Source of the DNA: a virus
Length of the DNA: 23,254 bases
Direction: 5' to 3' (one strand)
IMG/VR virus record: IMGVR_UViG_3300024320_000046
Coordinates: 1-23,254 of that record
Of this stretch, positions 6,250-13,648 are shown piece after piece. Every line of letters begins with the position of its first letter. Position 1 is the first letter of the stretch. The notes below the pieces were generated by a model. That model did no database searches, was not told the DNA's origin, and saw only the letters and a list, made by a program, of their open reading frames with translations. A program made the position numbers and the translations under genes.

Positions 6250-9075
6250 ATGGCAGATTTAAATTTAATTAATGAAATAATATCTAGCCCTATTAAAGAT
6301 AGTGAAACTAATGATGTGGATAAAAAATCTACAAGTTCTGTTGACCTTAGTATTCTTAATTCAGTTTTTAAAGAATCTACCCCTGAACAAATAAAAAAAC
6401 AAAAAAAAGAAAAAGAAAGGAAAGAAGCTCTGGATGAAATAAGTGCTTTTAAAAAGTTTAACTACGGTTTAGATAGTACTAATAATATTCTTACTAATTC
6501 TTCTTTGTATTTAGAAAGTAAATTTCCTATGGGTACTTTCGGTAGGAACGGTACATTTTATACATCCCCTGATGAATTATATGGGGAGGGTTTTACTGAC
6601 TTACCGGAAGATAAAAGACGTGAAGTTTTAATTAAGCATAGACAAAAAGAACTAAAACAAGAATATCCAATTATGTCTGCACTAAGTAAAGAGGGAAGTA
6701 CTGGCTTTGCAGAAACTCTAGGTTCAATTTCAAAAATACTTGTTGACCCTACTATACTTCTTCCAGTTGGGCAGACAGTAAAAGCGGGTATTGCTACTAG
6801 TGCAGGTATAGGTGGTTTATTTTCTGTTACAGAAGATTTAGCTACAGTTGATGCTGAAATTGATAAAGAAAAATTAGCTTTATATACAACATTTAGTGGA
6901 GTAGCTGGTGGTGTTATTGTTAAAGGTTTAAATGTGTTAAGGGGTAGGAAAATAAAAAAAGAAGAAATACAAGATGCTAATTTAAAAATGGAATTTATTA
7001 ATGATGCAGTATCTTTAGCTAAATCTAAAAATGTAGCTGCAAAAGATATACCTAATTTTGTACAAAAAGAATTAGGAATGTCTGCGGAAGATTTAACAAA
7101 AACAATTAATAATACATCTGTACCTTTAAAAAATTTAACATTGCCTCAAGCAAGGGTAGAGCAAGAATTACTTAAAATACATAATAAAGGCTCTCAAGGT
7201 AAAGTAAGTTTATTTACTGATGAAATAATTGGTAACATATCTACAAGAATAAAAAATGTTGCACCAAGAATATTTGGTAGATTAAGAAAACATGAGTTTA
7301 ATGTGTCTACAAGAACACACAGTGAATTACAATTAATTAAAAATTTTACTAGAGCAATTAATAGGGAAAATAAAAAAACTCGTAAATTAATAGGTATGCA
7401 TTTAAATAATGGTAACTATGGTAGCGTAGTAAAAATATTAAAACCTAAAAACCCTAATATTCAAAAAGATATAACTAATGTTAGAAATTTATTAAATAAA
7501 AAACAAAAAGATTTATCGGATGTAGGCTACGATATAAACGTAATTGCTAATTATTTTCCTAGAAAAGTAAAAGATTTAGACGGTATAAAAAATCTTTTAA
7601 ACTCAGAACAAAGGGGTGTGATAAACAATGCCTTGTATAATAGGGCAAGAGAATTAGGATTAAAATCAGCAAAGGATTTACCAGATGATGAAGTAGTAGA
7701 TATTCTTAATAAATCAATTCGAGGTTTTAATCGTCAAGTAGATGGTGCAGGTTTGGGTTTTACTAAGTCAAGAAAAATAGACACAGTCACAGAAGACATG
7801 ATGAAATTTTATGATGAACCTTCTGTAGCTTTAACAAATTATATTAGACAATCAGTTAATGATATTGAACGTAGAACATTTTTAGGTAGAGTTAGTAAAG
7901 ATAAAAAAATTAAACCTTATGATGAAAATATTGAAGAATCAGTAGGGAATTATATTAATCAAGAATTAAAAGCTGGTAATATTAAAATAGATGATGTTGA
8001 TGATGTAACAAAATTATTAACTACTAGATTTGGTATGGGAGAAAAATCACCCAATAAAGTTCTTAAATATGTTAGGGATATAGGTTATGGTGTTACTTTG
8101 GGTAATCCATTATCTGCAATGATTCAATTAGGTGATGTTGGAGTTTCTGCTTGGATTCAAGGTAATAGAAATACTATATCTGCTTTATTTGGTAAAGCTA
8201 AAGTGTCTATGAAAGAATTAGGTTTAGATGACATAATGTCACACGAGTTAAATAATGCCATAGATACTTCAAGAATATTAGGTGGGGTATTAAAAATATC
8301 TGGGTTTAGAATGGCAGATAGATACGGTAAAAATGTTTTATTAAAGGCTGGTTATAAAAAAGCTACAAAAGCAGTGCAGTCTGAAGCAGGTACTAAATCT
8401 TTAGCAAAAAAATATAAAGAAGTATTTGGAGATGATGAATTTAATATGTTAGTGGCTGAGTTAAAAAATGGTGAAATAACAGATAGGGTTAAATTTTATT
8501 TATGGAATGAGCTATCAGATGCACAGCCTATATCAATGTCTGAAATGCCACAAGCATATTTAAATGCTCCTAATGGTCGTATATTTTATGCCCTTAAATC
8601 TTTTACAATAAAACAAATAGATTTACTTCGTAAAAATGTTATACAAGAATACAAAGCAGGTAACAAATTAAAAGCAGGTAGAAATCTTGCAGGTTATATG
8701 GTTTTAGTAGGTGGCATGAATGGTACAGTTAAAGAAACTAAAGATTGGGTTATGGGTAAGGGTTTTAATGTTGAAGATATATCAGACAATTCTATAAATC
8801 ATTTATGGTCAATTATGTTTGCAAGTCAATATATACAGGAAAGATATTTATCACAAGGAGATATTGAAGGAGCTATAGTTAACACTGTAACACCCCCTTT
8901 AAGTTTACTTACAGACATAGGTAAAGATATTCATAATTTAGCTACAGAAGGTGATGTTTTACCAGAAAAAACTATTAAAAATTTACCTGTATTTGGTAAA
9001 CTATGGTATAACTTTTTTGGTGGTGGGTTAGAAAATGCATTAAAAAGACAAAAAAGTGAAAGAAGAAATGATTGA
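6250..9075 (+). CDS. Large internal virion protein (DNA ejectosome, T7 gp16-like by position)
   Basis: 941 residues, the largest gene. N-terminal charged low-complexity part (about 1-80), then hydrophobic or Gly-Ala segments at about 166-197 (DPTILLPVGQTVKAGIATSAG) and 208-230 that could insert in membrane. Next is a long helical middle with ARVEQELLKIHNKGSQGK, NYFPRKVKDLDGIK and ADRYGKN-type motifs, and a C-terminal region with SFTIKQIDLLRKNVIQEYK and NLAGYMVLVGGMNGTVKET. The NYFPR and 'F-x-x-K-Q-x-D-x-x-x-x-x-x-x-x-E-x-x-x-G' segments are typical of marine podophage giant internal proteins. No lytic transglycosylase or lysozyme catalytic motif was recognised, unlike the T7 gp16 N-terminus. 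Good ribosome binding site AAGGAG. The stop overlaps the next start by 8 bases. Confidence 0.7.
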   Translation: MADLNLINEIISSPIKDSETNDVDKKSTSSVDLSILNSVFKESTPEQIKKQKKEKERKEALDEISAFKKFNYGLDSTNNILTNSSLYLESKFPMGTFGRNGTFYTSPDELYGEGFTDLPEDKRREVLIKHRQKELKQEYPIMSALSKEGSTGFAETLGSISKILVDPTILLPVGQTVKAGIATSAGIGGLFSVTEDLATVDAEIDKEKLALYTTFSGVAGGVIVKGLNVLRGRKIKKEEIQDANLKMEFINDAVSLAKSKNVAAKDIPNFVQKELGMSAEDLTKTINNTSVPLKNLTLPQARVEQELLKIHNKGSQGKVSLFTDEIIGNISTRIKNVAPRIFGRLRKHEFNVSTRTHSELQLIKNFTRAINRENKKTRKLIGMHLNNGNYGSVVKILKPKNPNIQKDITNVRNLLNKKQKDLSDVGYDINVIANYFPRKVKDLDGIKNLLNSEQRGVINNALYNRARELGLKSAKDLPDDEVVDILNKSIRGFNRQVDGAGLGFTKSRKIDTVTEDMMKFYDEPSVALTNYIRQSVNDIERRTFLGRVSKDKKIKPYDENIEESVGNYINQELKAGNIKIDDVDDVTKLLTTRFGMGEKSPNKVLKYVRDIGYGVTLGNPLSAMIQLGDVGVSAWIQGNRNTISALFGKAKVSMKELGLDDIMSHELNNAIDTSRILGGVLKISGFRMADRYGKNVLLKAGYKKATKAVQSEAGTKSLAKKYKEVFGDDEFNMLVAELKNGEITDRVKFYLWNELSDAQPISMSEMPQAYLNAPNGRIFYALKSFTIKQIDLLRKNVIQEYKAGNKLKAGRNLAGYMVLVGGMNGTVKETKDWVMGKGFNVEDISDNSINHLWSIMFASQYIQERYLSQGDIEGAIVNTVTPPLSLLTDIGKDIHNLATEGDVLPEKTIKNLPVFGKLWYNFFGGGLENALKRQKSERRND

Positions 9076-9607
9076 TAAATTTATATTTTTATTACTAGCA
9101 ACCATAGTAGCTATCATAACAACCATAAACAGTTATGCAGCAGATAGTACAGTAAATTACAAAAACCAACCCCCACCCTCTGCAATCTCTGCAGGTGTGC
9201 AAAGCTATAGCCAAATGATATGCAGCTTTCCTGTTGTTGGTGCTGTGCAAACTTCTGTTGTTGGTATATCCACAGGTACAACTTTTACAGATTTTCGGTG
9301 TGAAAATCGTGCCTTGAGTATGGCATTAGCAAAAAGTGGGCTTAAGGTTGCAAGTGTCAGTATTTTGTGTGCTGATTCAAAAGCAGTATGGTCAGCTATG
9401 CTACATTCTGGAACACCTTGTAGTATCTGGAATGGTAAAAAAGCACTAATTGGACAAGAAGCAATTAAGCATTATAAAATGATGGGGTATATAAACGATT
9501 ATGGGCAAATTTTACGTTATCCTGACTACTTGGGTACTGACTACAATGTTAGTAATTACAGCAACTCAAACAGTCAGAGCAACGGAAACATCAAATCTCC
9601 TAAATAA
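9068..9607 (+). CDS. Exported Cys-containing protein with signal peptide
   Basis: 179 residues from ATG 9068; an in-frame GTG at 9056 would only add charged residues before the signal. Residues 1-24 form a clear signal peptide: MIDK, hydrophobic core FIFLLLATIVAIITTI, and a probable signal peptidase I site NSYA|AD. The mature part has four cysteines (52, 78, 101, 118), which could form two disulfides in the periplasm, and a low-complexity Asn/Ser tail (about 160-175). No lipobox and no recognised enzyme motif. The last 107 bases also encode the start of the next gene in the +1 frame. Function unknown; candidates are a virion surface protein or an envelope-modifying or lysis-associated protein. 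Confidence 0.62.
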   Translation: MIDKFIFLLLATIVAIITTINSYAADSTVNYKNQPPPSAISAGVQSYSQMICSFPVVGAVQTSVVGISTGTTFTDFRCENRALSMALAKSGLKVASVSILCADSKAVWSAMLHSGTPCSIWNGKKALIGQEAIKHYKMMGYINDYGQILRYPDYLGTDYNVSNYSNSNSQSNGNIKSPK

Positions 9608-10859
9608 CGGTTCATTTGATAATGAAACTGAGGGGTGGGAATTAGATGGTACTGCTACTTATGATGGTAATGATTACGGAGAATTAAATCAGTCAGTTAG
9701 ATTTAGTGGTGCTGAAGGTGGTTCTATATCACAAGATATTGATTTAAAAATATTAGTAGAATCAAAAGAAAAGATTATTGATAAAGCTCATGGCAGTATT
9801 TTATCCATAGGTTGTAATAATGAAGCAACTGGAGCTTGGTGTTCAACTGAAGGTACAGTAGATAATTTAGATACAGTTAAAACAACTATCGTATTTAATG
9901 ATGGCACTCAGACAGAAACTTTAAACTATAATTTTACTAGTGATTATAATGATGGTGTTATTACTTCCACTTTTAATATTGAGTTGCAAAAAGAATTTAA
10001 TATAAATAATACAACAGTAAGTGTAAATGTCTTTGGTGATGATGCTGGGGACTGGGAAGGAAAATTTGGCTCTATCATTGACGATTTAAGCCTTACTTTA
10101 ACACTCTCTGACCTAGTAGTGGCCCAGCCTATACAAGTCCCTGTTATCGTTAAACCAGAGCCTCCTGTAGCAATTGTTGTTCCAAAGGTAGAAGAAACTG
10201 TACAAATAGGGTCGTTAGATGCAACATCTATAGCAAATACTATATCAGCTGGTATCATTGATATAAAACCACCCCCTGAAAATTTATTAGTAGTGGATAT
10301 ACCTGTTTTAGATATGCAAATGGATATAGCGGAAGTACAACCGATAGAACAAATATCTGAACCAGTTGCAGAACCTGAACCAGAAACATTAGAGAAAATT
10401 AGAAGTGAGGAAGTACCTTCTGAGATAGAAGAAACTACTATGGAAGAAGATTTAAAATTAGAAATTAAAGAACAATCGGAAAAAGCTAAAGGAGAAAGTA
10501 ATGAATTACAAAAAGAAACCAGTAAAGAAGATGAAAGTAAACAACAAAAAGAAGAAGAAAAGCAAAGGGTACACAAAGAAAAAAATGTATTAGATAAACC
10601 TGTATCAGATGTAAAGGTACAAACTGTTGATGTACCTACCATAATATCTTTTAACAAAGGATATTTTGAAAACACATACAAAGATACGATAGACCTAACA
10701 ACAACGGAGATAGATTTTTATGACAAACAAGACGGATTCAACAATCAAGATTACGCCCAAGCTAATTCTGATTTTTTTAATATCAGTAGCAGCTCCAATG
10801 GGGAGTGGGGTGTGGCTAATAGCAGACCTGTCATCACGCTTGAGCAGTTTAGAAGATAG
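9501..10859 (+). CDS. Exported beta-sandwich protein with long Pro- and Glu/Lys-rich stalk
   Basis: 452 residues from ATG 9501. Residues 1-27 are a good signal peptide (MGKF, then YVILTTWVLTTMLVITATQT, site VRA|TE). Residues about 31-203 look like a jelly-roll or carbohydrate-binding-type sandwich: NLLNNGSFDNETEGWEL at the start and DWEGKFGSIIDDLSLTL at the end, with a Cys pair at 105/114. A Pro/Val linker (about 208-290), a highly charged Glu/Lys helix (about 292-365) and a C-terminal 85-residue segment follow. The layout suggests an elongated periplasm-spanning or surface protein. It overlaps the gene before by 107 bases and the one after by 140. A later start (ATG 9546) would weaken the signal peptide, which is why 9501 is preferred. 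Function unknown. Confidence 0.62.
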   Translation: MGKFYVILTTWVLTTMLVITATQTVRATETSNLLNNGSFDNETEGWELDGTATYDGNDYGELNQSVRFSGAEGGSISQDIDLKILVESKEKIIDKAHGSILSIGCNNEATGAWCSTEGTVDNLDTVKTTIVFNDGTQTETLNYNFTSDYNDGVITSTFNIELQKEFNINNTTVSVNVFGDDAGDWEGKFGSIIDDLSLTLTLSDLVVAQPIQVPVIVKPEPPVAIVVPKVEETVQIGSLDATSIANTISAGIIDIKPPPENLLVVDIPVLDMQMDIAEVQPIEQISEPVAEPEPETLEKIRSEEVPSEIEETTMEEDLKLEIKEQSEKAKGESNELQKETSKEDESKQQKEEEKQRVHKEKNVLDKPVSDVKVQTVDVPTIISFNKGYFENTYKDTIDLTTTEIDFYDKQDGFNNQDYAQANSDFFNISSSSNGEWGVANSRPVITLEQFRR

Positions 10860-11055
10860 CGTTGCTAGTATTCCTAGTGGAGATAACTCAGCTATTGTTG
10901 AAAGAATAACTGCTGTAGAAATAAATGCAACTAGCAACAAAACATTTATTGATAAAATTGATGCAGATATAGATAAAATCGTTGAGCATGTTGATAAGAG
11001 CTTTGAGAAAATAAGTTCAACAATCAACTCCAACCCTCTTTCATTGGGTAATTAA
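10720..11055 (+). CDS. Membrane-anchored coiled-coil protein, candidate spanin- or holin-like
   Basis: 111 residues. A charged N-terminus (MTNKTDSTIKITPK) precedes one hydrophobic span at about 14-35 (LILIFLISVAAPMGSGVWLI), then SSRLSSLEDSVASI and further heptad-like helix to the end. An N-terminal anchor plus coiled coil is the architecture of inner-membrane spanins (Rz) and of some tail or holin accessory proteins; no sequence match is claimed. A clear GGAGA lies 9 bases before the ATG, inside the upstream gene, supporting independent translation. The first 140 bases overlap the upstream gene in the +1 frame. Confidence 0.6.
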   Translation: MTNKTDSTIKITPKLILIFLISVAAPMGSGVWLIADLSSRLSSLEDSVASIPSGDNSAIVERITAVEINATSNKTFIDKIDADIDKIVEHVDKSFEKISSTINSNPLSLGN

Positions 11056-11056
11056 T

Positions 11057-11311
11057 ATGAATAAAAAACTTTTATTACTATTAATAACTGGAATATGTAT
11101 TTTAATTTGGTTAGTAAATAACTTTTTATCTAAATTAAATAGTTTAGAAGAACGAGTATTATTAAATAATAATATGATTGGAGAAGTATATAATATATTA
11201 CAAAAACAAGATACAATGGTTGGAGATATAGAAGATAATTTAGCTAGTTGGATAGAGAGAGAACTGGGTAAAATACATTTAAGACTTAACAAGCTACCAA
11301 TGGAAAATTAA
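11057..11311 (+). CDS. Second membrane-anchored coiled-coil protein
   Basis: 84 residues. Membrane span at about 4-21 (KLLLLLITGICILIWLV), then FLSKLNSLEERVLLNNN (about 23-39) and a helical, charged rest. The layout and the post-membrane motif (L-S-x-L-x-S-L-E-x-x-V) echo the previous protein, so the two may be distant duplicates or partners in a membrane complex. It begins one base after the previous stop and has only a weak GGG ribosome binding site, so coupled translation is likely. A role in lysis or superinfection exclusion is possible but unproven. Confidence 0.58.
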   Translation: MNKKLLLLLITGICILIWLVNNFLSKLNSLEERVLLNNNMIGEVYNILQKQDTMVGDIEDNLASWIERELGKIHLRLNKLPMEN

Positions 11312-11312
11312 T

Positions 11313-11489
11313 ATGAAGAACGTAAAACATTACACAAGAGATGGTAAAGTACATAAGGGTGGTACTCACAAAATGCCTAATGGGCATTTACATTCCGGAG
11401 CTAAACACTCAAAAACTAGTAAAAGGCTTTATCACTTAAAAGATTTGTCAAAGACAGTACAAGCAAAATTAAAAAATAAGAAAAAATAA
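11313..11489 (+). CDS. 58-residue His/Lys-rich conserved microprotein
   Basis: The translation starts MKNVKHYTRDGKVHKGGTHK and continues with MPNGHLHSGAKHSKTSKRLYHLKDL and a Lys-rich end (KAKLKNKKK-like, residues about 50-58). The G-x-x-H-K-M-P-N-G-x-x-H-[ST]-G-x-x-H-[ST]-K-x-S-K-x-L-[FY]-H-L-x-D-L pattern is one I recognise from short marine phage proteins of unknown function. Spacing (one base after the preceding stop) fits the operon. It is the last gene of the late block, and its Lys-rich 3' end doubles as the U-tract template of the opposing terminator. Confidence 0.65.
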   Translation: MKNVKHYTRDGKVHKGGTHKMPNGHLHSGAKHSKTSKRLYHLKDLSKTVQAKLKNKKK

Positions 11490-11515
11490 AAGGTGGTGCG
11501 AGGAAAGACACCACC
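11471..11515 (-). terminator. Rho-independent terminator of the replication/nrd operon
   Basis: Read on the minus strand, GGTGGTG (11515-11509) and CACCACC (11498-11492) form a 7-bp stem, with a possible T-G pair extending it, around a 10-base loop. A U-rich run of about 20 bases follows (positions 11491-11471, only single A and C interruptions). It sits 14 bases after the nrdA stop. No U-tract follows the hairpin on the plus strand. Confidence 0.85.
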
Positions 11516-11529
11516 GATTACTTTGGGGA

Positions 11530-13239
11530 TTAACCTTCACATGCTACACATTCACCACTACTACCTCTTACTCCAGCCTCACTTCTTAAATAGTATAATG
11601 ACTTTATATATTTGTCTTTAAAAGCTAGTTTATGCACCCTAGATATTTCTTCTTCAGGGGTGTCAGAGGGAAAGAATAAGTTTAAGGACTGTGCCTGACA
11701 TATACTTCTTTGTCTTGCACTAGCTAATCTAACTAACACCTCTTGATTAATCTCAAAGCTAGTTTTAAATACAGCTTTCTCTTCATCCGTAAGCCAATCA
11801 ACTAACTGTACTGAACCATTATCCTTAATGATTTGATTAATGGTCTCGTCATTGTATACGTCTTTAGACTTCATTAACTCTATCAGTACAGGGTTGATGC
11901 GGTTTATCTCACCAGCTGGGCTTCCTTGTACGAATACATTTTTATAAACTGGTTCGATTCCTTGTGATACACTACCGCAAACTAATGCACTAGAACTATT
12001 AGGGGCTATGGCCAGTAAGTGAGTATTACGGACTCCATGCCCTTTACACCACTTAGGTTCACCCTTAGTCTTAGCTAACATCTGAGTAGCTTTTACAGCG
12101 TCTTTCTTTATATCCTTAAACATATTCATATTTAAAGTATGAGCTTCAAGTGATTCAATGTCAATCATATTTTGTTGTAGGTAGGTATGGAATCCTAGTG
12201 TTCCTAGCCCCAATGCCCTACCAGATTCAGTAAATCTAACTGCACTTTCTAAACCTTTTATACCCCTACCCATCTGTATAAACTCTTCCGCAACACAATC
12301 TAGGAATACGATAGCATCATGTACTGCATCTGTATCTTTCCATTCATCATACTTAGCTAAATTCATAGACGATAATACACAAGTAAAGGTATGGAACTCG
12401 TCACTATGTAATGTAATCTCTGTACATAAATTACTAGCTTTAACTTTTAGACCATGCTCCGCATACATAGGTGGATTCTGGCTGTTCATCTTATCAATAA
12501 AAACAAAGTAACCTTTACCTGTTAACATCTTAACCTTCATAGCTTTCTGATAACGAGACATAGCATCTTCATCTTTACTGTCTAATCTAGTAATAAAATC
12601 TTCAGTTACTAACCAACCTATATTACAATCATCAGGGTGGTTAATAACATAGTCAGCTATCTCCCAGAAATCACCATGCTCCATTTCTAAGTAACCCGCC
12701 CATGCACCTCTTCTAGTATTACCTTGAGATACATCACGAGATAACTGTACAAAGTCTTTGAGTACGGGAAGTATACCACTTGCCACTCCTCCAGCGGAAA
12801 TCGGCATACCTCTCTCCCGTATTTCACCAAGATAACTTGAAGTACCAAAACCATTCTTACTAAGAACTGCTGTTTCTTTTTGTGAATCATAAAAGTCATA
12901 GACATTATCACCCACATAATTACCACTACAAGATACAGGACAACCTTTTTTAGAACCCATGTTAGCTAGTATAGGGGTAGAGCAGGCAAGCCATCCGTTC
13001 CACATAAGATTAAAGAATACTTTTCTGTAGTGTTCTTCTTCGCTTCCCATATGACTTGCTGCCGCAGTTGAGATTCTTTTATAAATAGAATATAAGTCAG
13101 GGTATTCAGGGCTAGTATATTTATCTTTTAATATCTGCCAAGATGGGGTAGTAACCCATAGGGGTAGTTTACCCTCTGCTTGTAACCTCTTACGTTCATC
13201 CCCTAGTTCATCATAAATTGATTTATGTTTTTGTACCAT
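11530..13239 (-). CDS. nrdA: Class I ribonucleotide reductase, large (alpha) subunit
   Basis: 569 residues from ATG 13239, preceded by GAGGG; an in-frame TTG at 13269 lacks such support. The enzyme reduces ribonucleotides to deoxyribonucleotides with NrdB. Visible residues: STPILAN (87-93); redox Cys104 in PVSCSGN; active-site Asn270-Leu-Cys272-Thr-Glu274 (equivalent to E. coli N437, C439, E441); second redox Cys287; substrate-site region PNSSSALVCGSVSQGIEP (413-430); radical-transfer Tyr549-Tyr550 (KSLYY); and a C-terminal CVAC pair (564, 567). It is much shorter than E. coli NrdA (761) and has no N-terminal ATP-cone, so allosteric activity control is probably absent. It is the last gene of the leftward operon and overlaps the nuclease-like gene by 17 bases. 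Confidence 0.92.
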   Translation of the reverse strand: MVQKHKSIYDELGDERKRLQAEGKLPLWVTTPSWQILKDKYTSPEYPDLYSIYKRISTAAASHMGSEEEHYRKVFFNLMWNGWLACSTPILANMGSKKGCPVSCSGNYVGDNVYDFYDSQKETAVLSKNGFGTSSYLGEIRERGMPISAGGVASGILPVLKDFVQLSRDVSQGNTRRGAWAGYLEMEHGDFWEIADYVINHPDDCNIGWLVTEDFITRLDSKDEDAMSRYQKAMKVKMLTGKGYFVFIDKMNSQNPPMYAEHGLKVKASNLCTEITLHSDEFHTFTCVLSSMNLAKYDEWKDTDAVHDAIVFLDCVAEEFIQMGRGIKGLESAVRFTESGRALGLGTLGFHTYLQQNMIDIESLEAHTLNMNMFKDIKKDAVKATQMLAKTKGEPKWCKGHGVRNTHLLAIAPNSSSALVCGSVSQGIEPVYKNVFVQGSPAGEINRINPVLIELMKSKDVYNDETINQIIKDNGSVQLVDWLTDEEKAVFKTSFEINQEVLVRLASARQRSICQAQSLNLFFPSDTPEEEISRVHKLAFKDKYIKSLYYLRSEAGVRGSSGECVACEG

Positions 13240-13648
13240 TTTTAAATCCCTCAAATGTTTCTGGGTCAAACAGTTTCTTTATAGGTAACAACCACATCTT
13301 AGATGCATTATTATCACCACCCATAACTGACTTCTTCCCCTTCATTGTTCTTATTATTTTCTTTAAACTCTTTGTTTCAAATACTAATGTACAGAATATA
13401 TTATCATCAATACATAAATTATGAAACCAATAATCAGATTCAGTAGCATTAATACCGGATGGTTTCTTCCAACATTCATACTCAATACAAATGTTACCTG
13501 TCCTCATCCACATACCACGTTCACTTTTAACTTCTATCTTTTTATCTTGCAGCATAGATGCTACTTGTTCTTCTTTAACTTCCCCGTATGCTAAATCAAT
13601 ATCAAACTTTTTCCTATCTTCCTTTTTAGGTTTTGTATTATCTACCAT
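13223..13648 (-). CDS. PD-(D/E)xK-like nuclease between nrdB and nrdA
   Basis: 141 residues. N-terminal basic tail, then FDIDLAYGEVKEEQVASML (15-33), IEVKSE (38-43, an E-x-K signature with Glu39 and Lys41), TGNICIEYE (50-58), KPSGINATESDYWFH (62-76). An acidic helix, E-x-K, a Glu-bearing strand and a 'K/R-P-S-G-[IL]-x-x-[ST]-x-[AS]-D-[YW]' loop is the pattern of a small phage nuclease family of the restriction-endonuclease-like fold. Activity on DNA is inferred from motifs. The gene starts 7 bases inside the nrdB end with GGAGGG ahead of it and overlaps nrdA by 17 bases. Coupling a nuclease to nrd genes suggests recycling of degraded DNA to dNTPs. Confidence 0.62.
   Translation of the reverse strand: MVDNTKPKKEDRKKFDIDLAYGEVKEEQVASMLQDKKIEVKSERGMWMRTGNICIEYECWKKPSGINATESDYWFHNLCIDDNIFCTLVFETKSLKKIIRTMKGKKSVMGGDNNASKMWLLPIKKLFDPETFEGFKNGTKT

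Noticed and set aside
9944-10681. 245-codon open frame on the minus strand
   Set aside because: It is antisense to the Glu/Lys-rich stalk of the 9501-10859 gene; the Ser/Phe/Cys-rich translation is what the complement of GAA/AAA-rich codons gives. No suitable ribosome binding site or operon context.
9068-10859. Programmed +1 frameshift joining the two exported proteins into one
   Set aside because: The downstream frame has its own start followed by a convincing signal peptide and cleavage site, so separate translation is simpler. No slippery site was recognised; kept only as an alternative in the findings.
10695-11033. 112-codon minus-strand frame that looks hydrophobic
   Set aside because: Antisense shadow of the overlapping membrane and stalk genes; hydrophobicity arises from the complement of polar codons, and no minus-strand neighbours exist there.
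11492-11515. Bidirectional terminator for both converging operons
   Set aside because: The hairpin is symmetric, but only the minus strand has a U-tract; the plus strand continues with GATTACTTTGGGG.
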